Assembly: GCA_018894105.1 (NCBI GenBank)
Contig: CM032121.1
Span: 7,668,507 to 7,732,506 of the forward strand
Length of the DNA stretch: 64,000 nucleotides
Direction: 5' to 3'
From: Jacaranda mimosifolia
Taxonomy: Eukaryota; Streptophyta; Magnoliopsida; Lamiales; Bignoniaceae
Both the position numbers and the translations under genes were made by a program. Every line of letters begins with the position of its first letter. Position 1 is the stretch's first letter. This document shows positions 24,638-36,566 of this stretch, one piece after another. Under the pieces are notes generated by a model. That model was given only the letters and a program-made list of their open reading frames with translations. It was not told where the DNA came from and did no database searches.

Positions 24638-24674
24638 TGGGGAGAGGGTTGGGGAGGGGGGGGGGGGGTTGGGT
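24638..24674 (+). repeat. G-rich tract, quadruplex-prone on the plus strand
   Basis: GGGG, GGG, GGGG, a run of 13 G and a final GGG occur within 37 bases, separated by loops of 1-3 bases. No gene lies nearby. The long homopolymer also makes the exact length uncertain. Confidence 0.7.
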
Positions 24675-25202
24675 GTCCAATATTTTCTGAACTTGAGACT
24701 TTGGGAATACGATCGTCTGCAAGTTGGAAGTATAATGAAAACAAAAATATGCAGACAACATATAGTCCAAATTGTTCTACATGCTATTGCACGTATTAAT
24801 TTGATGTTATAATTAATATAAGTGAAGCTTCACTATTCTTTTATTTCTAAGCATCACAAATATTCTCAGCCACTTATTTGTACTTGGATGTCCTTTGTTC
24901 ACATGATTCAAATGCCCATGCAGTACTTGGTTTCAATAAAAATCCAACCATCTAACCTTTTCACTAATCTAATATTTATTAATTTTTGTAATGATTTTAA
25001 TTTTATAACGCTTTCAAATCACAGTATTTTAGTTATGATATTTATTATTATTGAAATGAAGTTATTTAATATAATTAAATAGATTTATCAATTTGACTTT
25101 GAAATTCGGATAGAGGTAGTATTATATATATACTTAAAAAAAACATTAGTAATTAGTTGCAAATAAATGTACGTAAAATGCCCTAATATTTGGGAGGCTC
25201 TT

Positions 25203-25358
25203 ATAAGTCACTTTGGATTCTTTATTTCATTTCATATTTCATCTCCTATTCCAATTCACAACTAATTAAGTGTGGGTTACGATATAATATTGTATATGTG
25301 TGGGTTGCAATAAATTAAAATAAAAAATAAAATGGAGGATTCAAAGTGATATAGATAC
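25203..25358. mobile_element. Short AT-rich MITE, copy d (clearest terminal repeats)
   Basis: The left end GTCACTTTGGATTCTTTATT matches the reverse complement of the right end, ATCACTTTGAATCCTCCATT, in a roughly 25-bp inverted repeat. The centre carries a short direct repeat GTGTGGGTT. This copy best defines the family ends. Confidence 0.6.
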
Positions 25359-25641
25359 AATATACAATTAGTCTGATAATAAATCATTGATTACACTTTG
25401 ATCCTTTTCCTAGGGAAACAAAAATATTCTCCAAGGTTGGTTGCTTCATTAACCAATAAAAAGAAAAGAAAAACACTGTAAAACTGAACAGAGGGTAGTG
25501 CTTGATGCTAAAATAGAAAAAAGAACTATCTTTTTCTCATTTTATATATTGTTTTGAAACAAAAAAACTTTTACTACTTCTCTAGTTACTCGTGAAATTC
25601 AAATTTATAATTGATTTATTCAAACGTTTTATATACAAATA

Positions 25642-25668
25642 TGTGTGTGTGTGTGTGTGTGTGTGTGT
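25642..25668. repeat. (TG)n microsatellite
   Basis: An uninterrupted TG dinucleotide run of about 13 units in intergenic DNA. Confidence 0.9.
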
Positions 25669-26030
25669 AGTCCTTGGCCTATGCCCTATGTCGTGTGCGG
25701 AGAACTTTTTGATTCCTGGTAAATCATCCTTATCAATATAAGTACCAAAATTATTTTTAAATTTTTTTTTATTCGGGTTTGCTCTATCAAAAGTGGACTT
25801 ATTGGTTTAATGACATTATAATTTTATCTTAATTGATTGATTAGATACACACACTCACACATATCCAGCTGTGGGATTCACGAGAGTGACTCTGGAAACG
25901 TACTTGTGGTATTACTTTGTCAATCGACTCAACCAACCCCAAAACAACCACCACCATTTTAAAAAAAAAGAAAGAAAAAAAAAAAAGATTTTATTGACCA
26001 TGCTCTTTGAACAAGGTGCTGCAGAAAAAA

Positions 26031-26213
26031 GCAGTTTAGATCCGCTATTTCATTATATGTTTTATCTTGTATTTTATTTTATAGATATGCATCAAGTGTA
26101 TTGATTTTATTTTATTTTTAAATAATTGAATGAAAATCAGATACACTTAGCAAGTATTCATTAAATTGAAATAGAAGATGAAATATAGAATAAAATAAAA
26201 GATCCAAAATAAG
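26031..26213. mobile_element. Short AT-rich MITE, copy e
   Basis: It starts GTTTAGATCCGCTATTTCAT and ends AATAAAATAAAAGATCCAAA, an imperfect inverted pair. The core ATCAGATACACTTAGCAAG matches copy a. It lies about 450 bases before the deacetylase start. Confidence 0.55.
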
Positions 26214-26656
26214 AAATAAAAATATTAATAAAATAGTTTCTTTTTTTGTTTCCCCTAAAAAAGAAAATTATTTCCAAATTGCTTTGATTACCCCTATGCG
26301 GTCTTGAACCTACTCCTATTTAGAATTAGAATTAATGCAATCAAAGTTGTTTTAGTCAGAATCACCCCACTACAATCACAAACCTACACAATTCAGCCCT
26401 GCGACTGCGAGACATACAGTCATAGATTAATAAAATAGTTTAGGACATAGGAATTGTAGAGGGTAGGATTATGGGGGTGGATTAGATAAGGCCCAAGAAA
26501 GTTGGACTATCAATTATCCAACCAACCCGTTTATTTTGGGCCAAAATCTTGGACCCAAAATGTGCTCCGGAGCTCCAATATTTAAAAGGATTTTCAGTTC
26601 TAAAATTTAAAAATTATATCCATCTTTGGTTTAGCTGCCTCTGTGTGTGGTACTGA

Positions 26657-28338
26657 ATGGAGCTCCGCGCCTTCTCTTCTCCATCTTGTGCGGGTACTCT
26701 TTCTTTCACGCCATCCCGCGAAATTCTTGATTTTTGATTTTGTTTTATTTTCTAAATTTCATTGCTAAGAAATTTAGTAAGCCCTCTTGAAAGAAGCTGT
26801 TTAGTAACAAGCATAAGTTTGATAAAAGTAAAGATTCTTTTTTATTTTATTTTAAAGCATTTAATCCGGCAAGCAGCCATGGAGATTTATCTCGATAGTA
26901 GTAATTTTATATTAGACTTCTGCGATTGAACATAAACACTGAGCCTAGTGTGTATGGTGGGCAATGAGGTCTTAGTGTCCGATGCCATGCCATACGCTTA
27001 AGCGAAATTATAGACTTATTTTTGTGGGTACAGAAGGATTATGTGGCAGATTTGATAGTTACATGGGTTTTCTGGTCCAAAAGCATTTTGGTGAGGACAA
27101 ATTTCATTTTTTTTCTCTCTCTACACTAGCCTCTGTAAACAACCTTTCACTGCTTCTCCTCCTATTTTGGAAATTCATACTTGTCAAAAAGATGAGGAAC
27201 AAGTAGGAAGATGATGTGGTCAAATTGAAGTCCATTCTATGGAATTATCTTTTTTTTTTATACCCCTTAATTTTAAGTTTGTAATGATGATGAAAATTGA
27301 TCCTTCGTTCATTTTTTCAATAGCTTGTTCAGTAAGCCTTTTCAGGTCTCAGCTTGCACTTGAAATTGTGTTATATGTTTGTTTAACCTTTTCTCTTGTC
27401 CCTGGTAGGAGATGTATTTTATAGGGTTAGGCACTACATTTGCAGCTGGAAGAAGCATTATATGTATGGTTTTGATAACAAGAATGGATCTTTGGAGAAG
27501 AAAGTGAAACCTTTAAAGGCATATTCCACACAGAAGAAAAGGGGTTCCATGTGTTGTTTGAATAATCCAGAAAACGATCCTTGTTTACCTTCCAATATGG
27601 AATTACTCAGTGGCAAAGTGATATATTCAGTTGCTCCTGCCATGGGCCACAACAAGGTACGGATTATCCGTTTATTCCCTGCTTGAATTCTGCTTGTATA
27701 TATTCCAATTCTTTTATATGCTGTTGCTCGATTTTACAAATCATTTTTCTGTTAAAGTTTGACTTGATTGTTGTCCTCTAAAGTCTTATATTCAAAATTA
27801 TCAGTTGTTTGAATATTAATTAAGTACTTGTTTTGGTCTTACTTGTCAAATTTCTAGGTCCAAGTCTTATGCTTTTTTTAGGATATGAAGCCTACAAAAG
27901 GTTGACAATGACATTATACTAATGTATGTTGCTTTCCTTTATTAACGCTATCGGCGGACCAAACTGACTTATAGGGGTGTAAACGGATATTAAACGGATC
28001 GGATACACTGTTTCTAGATTCATATCTGTTTAATTTTTCGAATATTCGGATATGAATATTTAAAAATGATATCCAAATTCATACCTATCGGATATCGGGC
28101 GAATTCAGATATATCCGTATTCAATTATAGTTATTCAGATGCATTTGTATTTGATTGAATTTATCCGTATTCGAATTATTTTTTTGATATTCATATTCGA
28201 TGATAGTTATTTAAATATCTATTTATGAATATCCAAATGTGTGAATTTATGAACTTATAACAAATACATATTTTGATTAATAGAATGAACTAAACAATTT
28301 CATTAAAAAGAAAGCAATCAAACAAATAGCATAATTTC

Positions 28339-28373
<35 letters not shown>

Positions 28374-30723
28374 GCATTTAAGTATATTAATTATAAAGTC
28401 AACCAACAATAATTGTGTTGATTAACTTTATTCTTCAATTTTTTCTCTACATTACAATAATATTTTAAATTTATTCTTTTTTCTTCCCAATTCTTCAATT
28501 ATAATTTATATATAACATATATGGATTATGAGATTTTTATTGAAAAATATAAATAATATATTATTTAATAAATCTATATATATTTGGAGCGGATATTAAA
28601 TGAATCAAATATGCATTTACCATATTCATATTCAATTATAATCGGATATCTACTAATCGAATATGGATAATATTAGTTTTAAATGAATGCGGATAAATTT
28701 TGTATAAACAGATACGAATATGAACAGTAAACGAATTTTTGAATATTCATTTACAGCCCTATTGACTTATATGGCTTCCTTTTTGGGTTATTATCATGCT
28801 CGAATTAGTTCTGTGAGACAAGTTAATTACTTGAAAACTGTTATTCATTGGTTTCTCCTGCATCTTTGTCTTGCATCCTAATTTCCTAGATATCAAACTA
28901 ACTACAACTATAGCAACTGCTGATTTGGCTGCACTTACTCCTGATGCTAAATTTATGATGATGAAGGATCTCATGCTCATTTAAATTTTACTCTTCATAT
29001 ATCACATGTTGTTAAGTAATTAAGTATAGTATAAAAAAAAAAGGTTATATAGGAAGAACTAACAACAGGAATTGTTTTGGTAACCGAGTCGTTGGAAGTT
29101 GTAGCACTTCAAAAACATGACAAGGGAATCATGATTGTTGGAAGAAGATGTCTTTTGACATGACTTCAGGTTTTCTAACTGAATCTTTAAAATAACCGTT
29201 CTAGTATTTTCAATCAGCTCTATGACTTGAGATCAATTTGTGCTTTCTTCATCATATGGCACATCTCTATAGTTCGTTTGATCAGCAGCTAGCAACATGT
29301 GCTGTTGATGTCTTCTTCTTATACATTTCAAATTATTTTCAAGGTGATTCTTTTCTCTGTTTGAATTTTTTTTTCCATTGATCCTTTTCTCCTTTTGAAC
29401 TCCATCAGGACTCACACCCTGAGTGTAATTCCAGAGTTCCCGCCATCATCAGTGCTCTTGGAAAGATGGGGTTGACTTCAGAGGTATAAAAAACTGATGG
29501 TGCTGTGATTTTGATAGGGGCAGTAAGCCACAAATTTTGATTTATCTCTAAGCTCAACTTGTTCTGAAGTAGTCAAAGTAAGTTCTAATGATCTTCTGGT
29601 CAAGCATGGATTATAAATTAAGAAAGACCAAATAGAAGTAAAATTTTAAAATTCTACTTAAGTTGAGAAATAGTAAAAAATTATTAAAAAGCGTGGCAGT
29701 TTATATTATTAAACAAACTTAGTTGGATTTGGAATTTCAATTTAGGTGAAAATATTTCATTTGGGACCCCTGAGTTATTTTGTAATATCAAACACACTCT
29801 TCTTACTTCGAATGGTATTTTGGTCCAAAAAAATGGTCAACCTAATGCCCAGCAAGCCCAAGGGTGAAATATTTTCGACATCATTTTTCCTGGATCATGT
29901 CTTCTTTTTCTAGGCTGAATGTTTTGGAGTGGGGAATCTGTAACAAAAGCATCACTATCAAGGGGTGTAGGTATAATTATGCAAACTAGACGGTCTTTTT
30001 TTGGTAATTTGACCAAACCTTAGCAGGTGCATCTGTAATTATCTCTATTTGTTGTTATGACACAAAGAGGTTCACATTAGAGTATGCTATTTTGCTTTTC
30101 TGCAATAGCATTGGTGATTAGTAATTTTCTCTCCTCAAAGTGATATTATACTCTCTTATCCATCATTCTATCTTGTGATTCAGTTTCGAAGCACAGATAT
30201 TATTGAACTTCAAAGATTCAAACCTGCTAGAGTTGATGATATAGCTAGTGTTCATGAAAGAGCTTATGTATTAGGGCTTGAGAAGGTATGCCTGCATAGA
30301 TATATTTTTAATCTATATCGCCTCATGGCTTGTCAGACTAATTTGGACTCTTTAAGTATGCCGCTATTGTATTTGACTGAAGAACATATGATGATTTCAG
30401 TTGTTTTCTTCAACTTACTGCGAAACCTTTTATGGCTTTTCTATTTGATACTTGTCAGGAATTCTTATCATTTGGAATGCATGTTACAATAATTTTGCTT
30501 TCTAGAATCTGTTATTTGTTGGTCACTTTTTGGCACTCTTCTCTCATTTTCAAGCATGCGCTTATGATTTAAGTAGAAACTACATTTCGTTTAGGCTTCA
30601 TCTTTGCAATCATCTGGGCATGCTAATGCAGAAAATGTAAACAATGTTACATTCTCATTGCTAATTTATTTACCATGAGGCTTGTCAAAAATTGGCTCTG
30701 TGTGTGCGTGTGCGTGTTCGTGC

Positions 30724-30758
<35 letters not shown>

Positions 30759-32642
30759 ACATAACTTTGGCACTAGGAACATGAATAGGTCCTTCTTGAA
30801 CAAGACTTGTTTAATTTCAACTGCGTTACTTTGTCTCTTTGCCATGTATGTATGTGCTCATCTGCAACTCTTTCATTCTCTGTAGGCGATGGATAAGGCC
30901 TCAGAACAAGGACTTATTTTCATTGATGGCTCTGGACCAACTTATGCTACTTCCACGGCAAGAAACCATTTTTAACCTGTTATTCTGAGTTTTTGGCATT
31001 TGTTTCCTCAAACTAAAGCTCATAACTATTATTTTAGAGAAAGTACCCTTGCCTGCAGAAGAGTGAGTATTCACAAGAAAGCATTAAATGCTTGGAGATA
31101 AATTGATATCAGTTGAACATATTGTGCATTCTTCTTTCTTGTTTTCCATCCGTAAATTGACATGTAACTTAGAGTAGTTATGATGTGTGATATGGTAATT
31201 TTCGTCCTGCTGGTGCTTGAGAGTTGGAGAATCTGAGTTAGGCCTTTTGACCATGTGCTATTTGGTCTTTCTCAAACATGATGCAGTATAAACACATCCA
31301 ATAATGTATTAATTATTTTTTTTCCCTTTTGCTATTTTGAATTAATGCAGACCTTCCAGGAGTCATTATTGGCAGCCGGAGCTGGAATTTCATTGGTGAA
31401 TGCAGTGGTGATGTCTCAATCTAAGACGATAGTCACTTAATGATGATCTTTCTTGTCGCACTTGTTCTGTTTAATTACTTGTTCGTATCTAACGATTGAG
31501 GTGTGAATTTAATGTCCAAACCTATGTATAGTTATGGGGTGCATATGCCCATCTCGTAATTCTGATTATTTCTCTGACTGATAATTCAGGTTGCAGCATC
31601 GAAACTCAGGGAAGATCCTCCAGTTGGTTTTGCTTTGGTACGTCCACCAGGTCATCATGCTGTTCCAACCGGACCCATGGGATTTTGTGTGTTTGGAAAT
31701 GTGGCCATTGCTGCTCGCTATGCTCAACGTGCTCATGGATTGAAACGCGTTTTTATTATTGATTTTGATGTACACCATGGGAATGGAACCAATGATGCCT
31801 TCTACGACGATCCTGATATATTTTTTCTTTCCACTCACCAAGTAAGCCAATTCTATTAGTCTGCCCATCAGCTGCATCTTATGTCACTTAATACTCGTTT
31901 ATTTAATTAATAACATTCTTGGCAAGCTTATATTTGTTACTTTCTACTTGTCCCTTTGTGCCCAAATAATGAATTTTTAGCTAAATATTTATACTGAATG
32001 CAGGATGGGAGCTATCCTGGCACTGGTAAAATAAATCAAATAGGCAGCGGAGCCGGTGAAGGGTCGACCCTGAATCTGCCTTTACCCGGAGGATCAGGCG
32101 ATAGAGCCATGCGAAATGTCTTTGATGAAGTTATTGTCCCATCTGCTCAGAGGTTCAAGCCAGATATAATTCTCGTTTCAGCAGGGTAAGTGCTATTGTC
32201 TGGCTATTGTTGTTTGGCTAGAGTATTACTCTACCCATTGACAGACCTAGCAACTTGAATTTTCTATTAAAGAATTTGTGCTGCTTGTCATTCTTCATTG
32301 TTGGTTGCTCGTCTATATATTCACCAACAATTGTTCTCCAGATACGATGCTCATGTGTTGGATCCACTAGCAAATCTACAATTCACGACAGGAACGTACT
32401 ATATGCTAGCCGCCAACATTCAGCAACTAGCGAGAGAATTATGTGGTGGTCGATGTGTGTTTTTCTTGGAAGGAGGTTACAACCTGGGTTCTCTTTCACA
32501 CTCAGTGGCAGACTCGTTTCGTGCGTTTCTTGGGGAACCTAGCTTGGCTCCAGAATTGGATGACCCAGCATTTTTATATGAAGAACCATTAAACAAGGTA
32601 AAAGAAGCTATTCAGAAAGTCAAGCACATTCACTCTATGTGA
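26657..32642 (+). CDS. HDA14: Organellar histone-deacetylase-family enzyme, HDA14-like
   Basis: The model has nine exons: 26657-26693, 27409-27656, 29409-29483, 30184-30285, 30886-30957, 31351-31407, 31590-31841, 32004-32185 and 32342-32642. They join in frame to 441 aa, close to Arabidopsis HDA14 (At4g33470). This is a Zn-dependent lysine deacetylase that in Arabidopsis works mainly in chloroplasts, with Rubisco activase among its targets. The His pair is at 219-220 (RPPGHHAV), Zn ligands at Asp257 and His259 (DFDVHHGNG) and Asp344 (SAGYDAH), and the catalytic Tyr at 388 (EGGYN); all are present. The first 60 or so residues are basic and Ser-rich, fitting a transit peptide but poorly conserved. 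Exon 1 is the least certain, chosen because phase 1 and GT-AG fit. Intron 5 starts with GC. Intron 2 holds a hAT-type insertion and intron 4 a TG repeat. Confidence 0.92.
27965..28770. mobile_element. Non-autonomous hAT-type transposon in HDA14 intron 2
   Basis: The 8-bp repeat TGACTTAT flanks the element exactly (27965-27972 and 28763-28770). The ends are AGGGGTGTAAACGGATATT and, reversed, AGGGCTGTAAATGAATATTC, an imperfect 20-bp inverted repeat. The interior, about 790 bp, is full of short GGATAT/ATATCC variants and an AAT microsatellite, with no transposase. An 8-bp target duplication with TAGGG-like ends is the hAT hallmark. It accounts for nearly half of intron 2. Confidence 0.8.
28341..28372. 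repeat. (AAT)n microsatellite inside the hAT-type element
   Basis: About ten uninterrupted ATA/AAT units within the intronic transposon. Confidence 0.85.
30699..30757. repeat. Compound (TG)n/(TGCG)n repeat in HDA14 intron 4
   Basis: Roughly 59 bases of alternating purine and pyrimidine, with TGCG units in the first half and pure TG in the second. Such tracts can adopt Z-DNA. It lies about 130 bases before exon 5. Confidence 0.85.
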
Positions 32643-32759
32643 AAATGCTGAAACTTGCTAGTCATTGTGCTAATATTTGACCTGTGAATGAGTGTATATT
32701 TTCTTAAACCAGTTGTTTCTAGTTTATTGCATTTACCACTATATGAGCATTGTTTTATT

Positions 32760-33097
32760 TAAGGGTGCAACCAAGTCGAGTTGAATTTGGAGGAAATTTT
32801 CGAGCTCAAGCTCAACTCAAAATATATATTAGAGGCTAGAGAGCTCGAGCTAAGTTCAGTTCGACTCGATTAAGCTAGAATTATTAAGTAAGTTTTAAAC
32901 AACTATGAAGTTTGAACTCGAAATAAACTAATAATAATATAACATATATTTATCAATAAAATAAAAATAATATTAAATTATATATCAACTCACGAATCTT
33001 GGGTTTAAATACAGTTGGTTTGAGATCGTTTCAGAATAGAGATCAAGTTTAATTCTACTCAAGCTCGGTTTGTCGACTCGACTCATTTGTAACTCTA
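32760..33097. mobile_element. Short non-autonomous hAT-type element downstream of HDA14
   Basis: The left end TAAGGGTGCAACCAAGTCGA pairs with the reverse complement of the right end, TAGAGTTACAAATGAGTCGA. The flanks GTTTTATT (32752-32759) and GTTTTATC (33098-33105) agree at 7 of 8 positions. CGAGCTCAAGCTC motifs near the left end and CTCAAGCTCGG near the right are typical of this plant repeat. Non-coding. Confidence 0.65.
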
Positions 33098-33396
33098 GTT
33101 TTATCATATACTTCTTTTATTTAGTACAATGTACTGAATACTAATATACTTAAATGCAGGCATAGTCTTGAACCATTTATGGCACCTGCATTTTCCTAAC
33201 AAAATGAGTATATTGAAAAAGGAAATCGACTATTAAATGGTTGATTTTGGCTGTAAGTAGCAGTTGAAACCATAAGTAGCACTGTTATTCGGACATGAAA
33301 TGATGTATGTCATGGGCGGCACCCACTTTTTGTCCAGTTAGAAGATGTTCTTTTGAATTATTTTCAAGCATATAGATCACATCTTAATTAAATCAG

Positions 33397-34165
33397 ATAG
33401 ATTTCAACAAAGTTACTGCTTGCGTTCATTTTATTAGGAAAGAATGATCTTTTTCTTTTAACAGTGTCCTCGAAAAGACGCCTAGTAAAATGCTGAACAA
33501 AGTTTGATTTTGAAAAACGTCATAGAAAAATATCGCTAGTGGTAATCTTGGAAGATATTTCAACAAGTCAAAAAGACAAGACACAAAACTACCTGGCTAC
33601 TTAAGTCAAACAAATTAAATCATGGGCGGTGAAATATTTATTCATGCCATCTTTTCTCATTTTGTGTTGTCCAAATTCTTCTTTACAGCGTAGTAATACA
33701 AAAGGGGAAAAAAGAAGAAGAAGAAGAAATTAAATTGTGTAACCAAATAGTGAGCTTTTATCTTAAGTCAAATAGATTTCAATAAAGTTACTGCTTGCGT
33801 TCATTTTATTAGGAAAGGATGATCTTTCTTTTAATTAACACTATCCTCTAAAAAATGGCTGGTAATATGATGAACAAATTTTAATATTAAAAAAAATACT
33901 ATTATTATGAAAATCAACATTTGATAGAAAAATGTAACTAATCCACTAAAATTTGATAGTCGTCGAAGATATTCAAAAGGTCAAAAAGACAAGACACAAA
34001 GCTACCTACCAAATCATTGGTGGTAAATACTTCAAATCATGCCATCTTTTCTCATTTTATATTTTATAAATTCTTCTTTCATTTGTATAGAAATATAAAG
34101 GGGCAAGTTGAAAAGAAAAAAAACAAAAAAAAAAAAAACAAAATTGTATAAGCAAATATTGAGCT
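33397..34165. repeat. Diverged tandem duplication, two units of about 375-395 bp
   Basis: Unit 1 (33397-33770) and unit 2 (33771-34165) share, in the same order, AGTTACTGCTTGCGTTCATT, TTTTATTAGGAAAG, TCAAAAAGACAAGACACAAA, ATGCCATCTTTTCTCATTTT and a purine-rich end. Small indels separate them. Neither unit has coding capacity. Confidence 0.85.
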
Positions 34166-34864
34166 TAATTTAATTAATTTTCATAAAAGAATTAGTATTA
34201 ACATACCAAAAATATTAAAAATGCATGCCCCATTATCCACTATGTTTCTTAAATAATTAACACGAAATAAATAGCGAAGAGCCACGTACTTTAGAGCACC
34301 AACGGTAGCCAAACCAATAAATTACAACAAAAGATTTTGACATCCCTAAATATAATAATATTAATTTATAATTCATTACGTACATATCTTCCCGAAGCCA
34401 TCAATTTTTATTACGTAAAGCTGATTTCACGGTGACATAAAGAAGCTCTTTGCTACATATAATACAAAAATGGTACCCAGATGCGTGTGAAATTTCCAGA
34501 CTTAGCTATTGTATCATGACATTGACCTCCAAATCTATATAATTGCAAAACTGCATGTTTTTGTCACTTTAATCTCTTATTGTTACATCATCAAAAATTC
34601 AACTCCACAACGTAAATCCCATATTATCTTAGATTTCTAGAAGAAATAGATACTAAAAGGTTTCTACATCCCAATTGATGTAGACAAAATTTATCTTCGG
34701 GATTACTTTCGGTAATGCCAAATCGAATATTGTTTAAAGGATTTATCTGAGTAAAAAATAATTGACTAGATGCCTTTTCGTGTCATAAATTGTAATATTT
34801 ATAATATTTGGATTTGGTAGGCTGCGCTGATATTTATAGTATTTGGGTCGGTGAGTTGAACTTA

Positions 34865-35220
34865 GAGCCCGTTTGGATATGTTTTCAAAGCCATTTTTTA
34901 TTTTCTATTAAATTCAAAAAGGGGAAAGTTAGTTATGAGTTTAGGTTTGAAAATGAAATGTTGTTTGGATATTTTATCTAAAGTGAAATGATTGTGTAGG
35001 GTTGAAAATGATAATTTGTTTTTGTATTAAAAGTCGTATAAATAAGAGTAGGAAAAAATAGAGTGTGAAAATGGAAAGAGGGTGTACAAGTATGCTTGAA
35101 AAAATATTTTGAGAATGAAAATTATATCCTTGAAAAAGGGAGAAAAATTGATAGCTTTCTATTTTCATTTTTTTGGAGAAAATGAAAAGGAAAAGTGAAA
35201 ACAAAACCAAATGGGCACTC
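34865..35220. mobile_element. Inverted-repeat element, GAGCCCGTTTGG type
   Basis: Left end GAGCCCGTTTGGATATGTTT; reverse complement of the right end GAGTGCCCATTTGGTTTTGT. The interior is AG-rich and non-coding. Similar in form to 21123-21440 and 63255-63683. No clear target duplication. Confidence 0.55.
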
Positions 35221-35407
35221 ATTGCATATAGCAACCCATTTTTTATTATGCACTACCTTTAAAGGTGATTTGACTAATATACCCTTAAAGTATGAGGTAT
35301 ATCACCAATATTATTTTTAATAAATATGCTCTCCGAATCTAATAAAAATGTCTCAAACCTAAAAATAAATAGTTATTAACTCTGTGCTCATTTTTTCTCC
35401 TTTTCCG

Positions 35408-35445
<38 letters not shown>

Positions 35446-36529
35446 AAAAAGAAAGAGAGGGAGATTTCCTGTAGTTAATTTGTAAAGCTGAAGGAAGTTA
35501 ATTAGAAAAGGAAGATGTCAGTGTCAATCAGTTTTGTTGCTGAGTATGCAAAGGAATTATGATTTGAGTCTTTAACGTATGAGTCAGTTAGTGGGAAATG
35601 GGGAACGTAGAAGGAAACACCCACATTGATGCTTTGCTTCGCTGTCTTTTTTTGTTTTTGTAGCTTTCACATCGCATGGGAAAGCAAACCAATTTATATC
35701 AATTGCAAAACAATATGTTCTCCTTTGGTAGGTAAAATATGTACTCTCAAACTGTTGATGTTGGGCAAAAGGGGTATTCCACCACTTTAGACTTTTTTTT
35801 TTTTAATTTTAATTTATTGATTTTGTATTTTCCAATTTTATAATATCGTAGGTAGATAGTGACAAGTGTATATTGCAGAACGAGTAATTTGATAAATAAA
35901 AGTACATATATACATTAATTACATGTATTTATACTATCAATTAATTATATATAAGTATTTTTTAATTATCTGAGCAGATCCATCCACCTTTTCTCTCTTT
36001 CCTCTTGTGTAGGAGCTAGACCCATGCTTTTTCATCATTTGTGTTGAAATATGCTAGAATATAAAATTAGAATAAAAGAGTTGAAACTAATTTTAAGGAA
36101 ATAAAGTGGAAGCCACAAAATGATGATTTCTTGCATGGTGCCATATGTACTCCTTAAAATAAAAAGAAAAAGAGTGGGATGTTGGACCTTTTCTTTTCAA
36201 GTTCTTTTTAAAAGATTATATGCTTCATTTATCTTTTCTTTGTTTTTTTTGTAATAACTTTGTCTTTTGTTGTATTTTAATTTCTAGAAATAGTGAAATT
36301 CTTGTATGAAAAATTGAAATGTGCAAGTTATATAAGTGCGAGGCAGGACTAGTTAAAAATAAATAAATAAATAAAATCATCCAACATAATATATCAAATT
36401 TAAACGTACTTGATCAGTAAAAAATAACAGCATATGTGTGTAAGAATATTAATATGTTTGCATGTTTAATTAACTAACAATTAAACTAAATTCAAATATA
36501 ACTTTTAAAATTTAATAAAATTTTAGGTA

Positions 36530-36566
<37 letters not shown>

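Larger units (their letters stand above)
19656..26656. other. 7-kb intergenic region rich in small transposon remnants
   Basis: No gene was recognised. It contains an inverted-repeat element (21123-21440), a truncated LINE (21806-22209), MITE copies d and e, a TG repeat (25642-25668), and two G/C-homopolymer tracts (22881-22912, 24638-24674). The last 200 bases before the deacetylase gene hold GGCCC/GGGCC motifs (26490, 26538), common in promoters of housekeeping plant genes. Confidence 0.55.

Noticed and set aside
22881..24674. Possibility that the C and G runs are assembly artefacts
   Set aside because: The interrupted (CCCCCT)n pattern is natural in form; kept as a repeat feature, with exact length left uncertain.
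30958..31010. Alternative GT donor for HDA14 intron 5 instead of the GC donor
   Set aside because: The downstream GT sites (for example in CCTGTTATT) would add unconserved codons containing a stop (TTTTTAACC), and none upstream keeps the YATST block.
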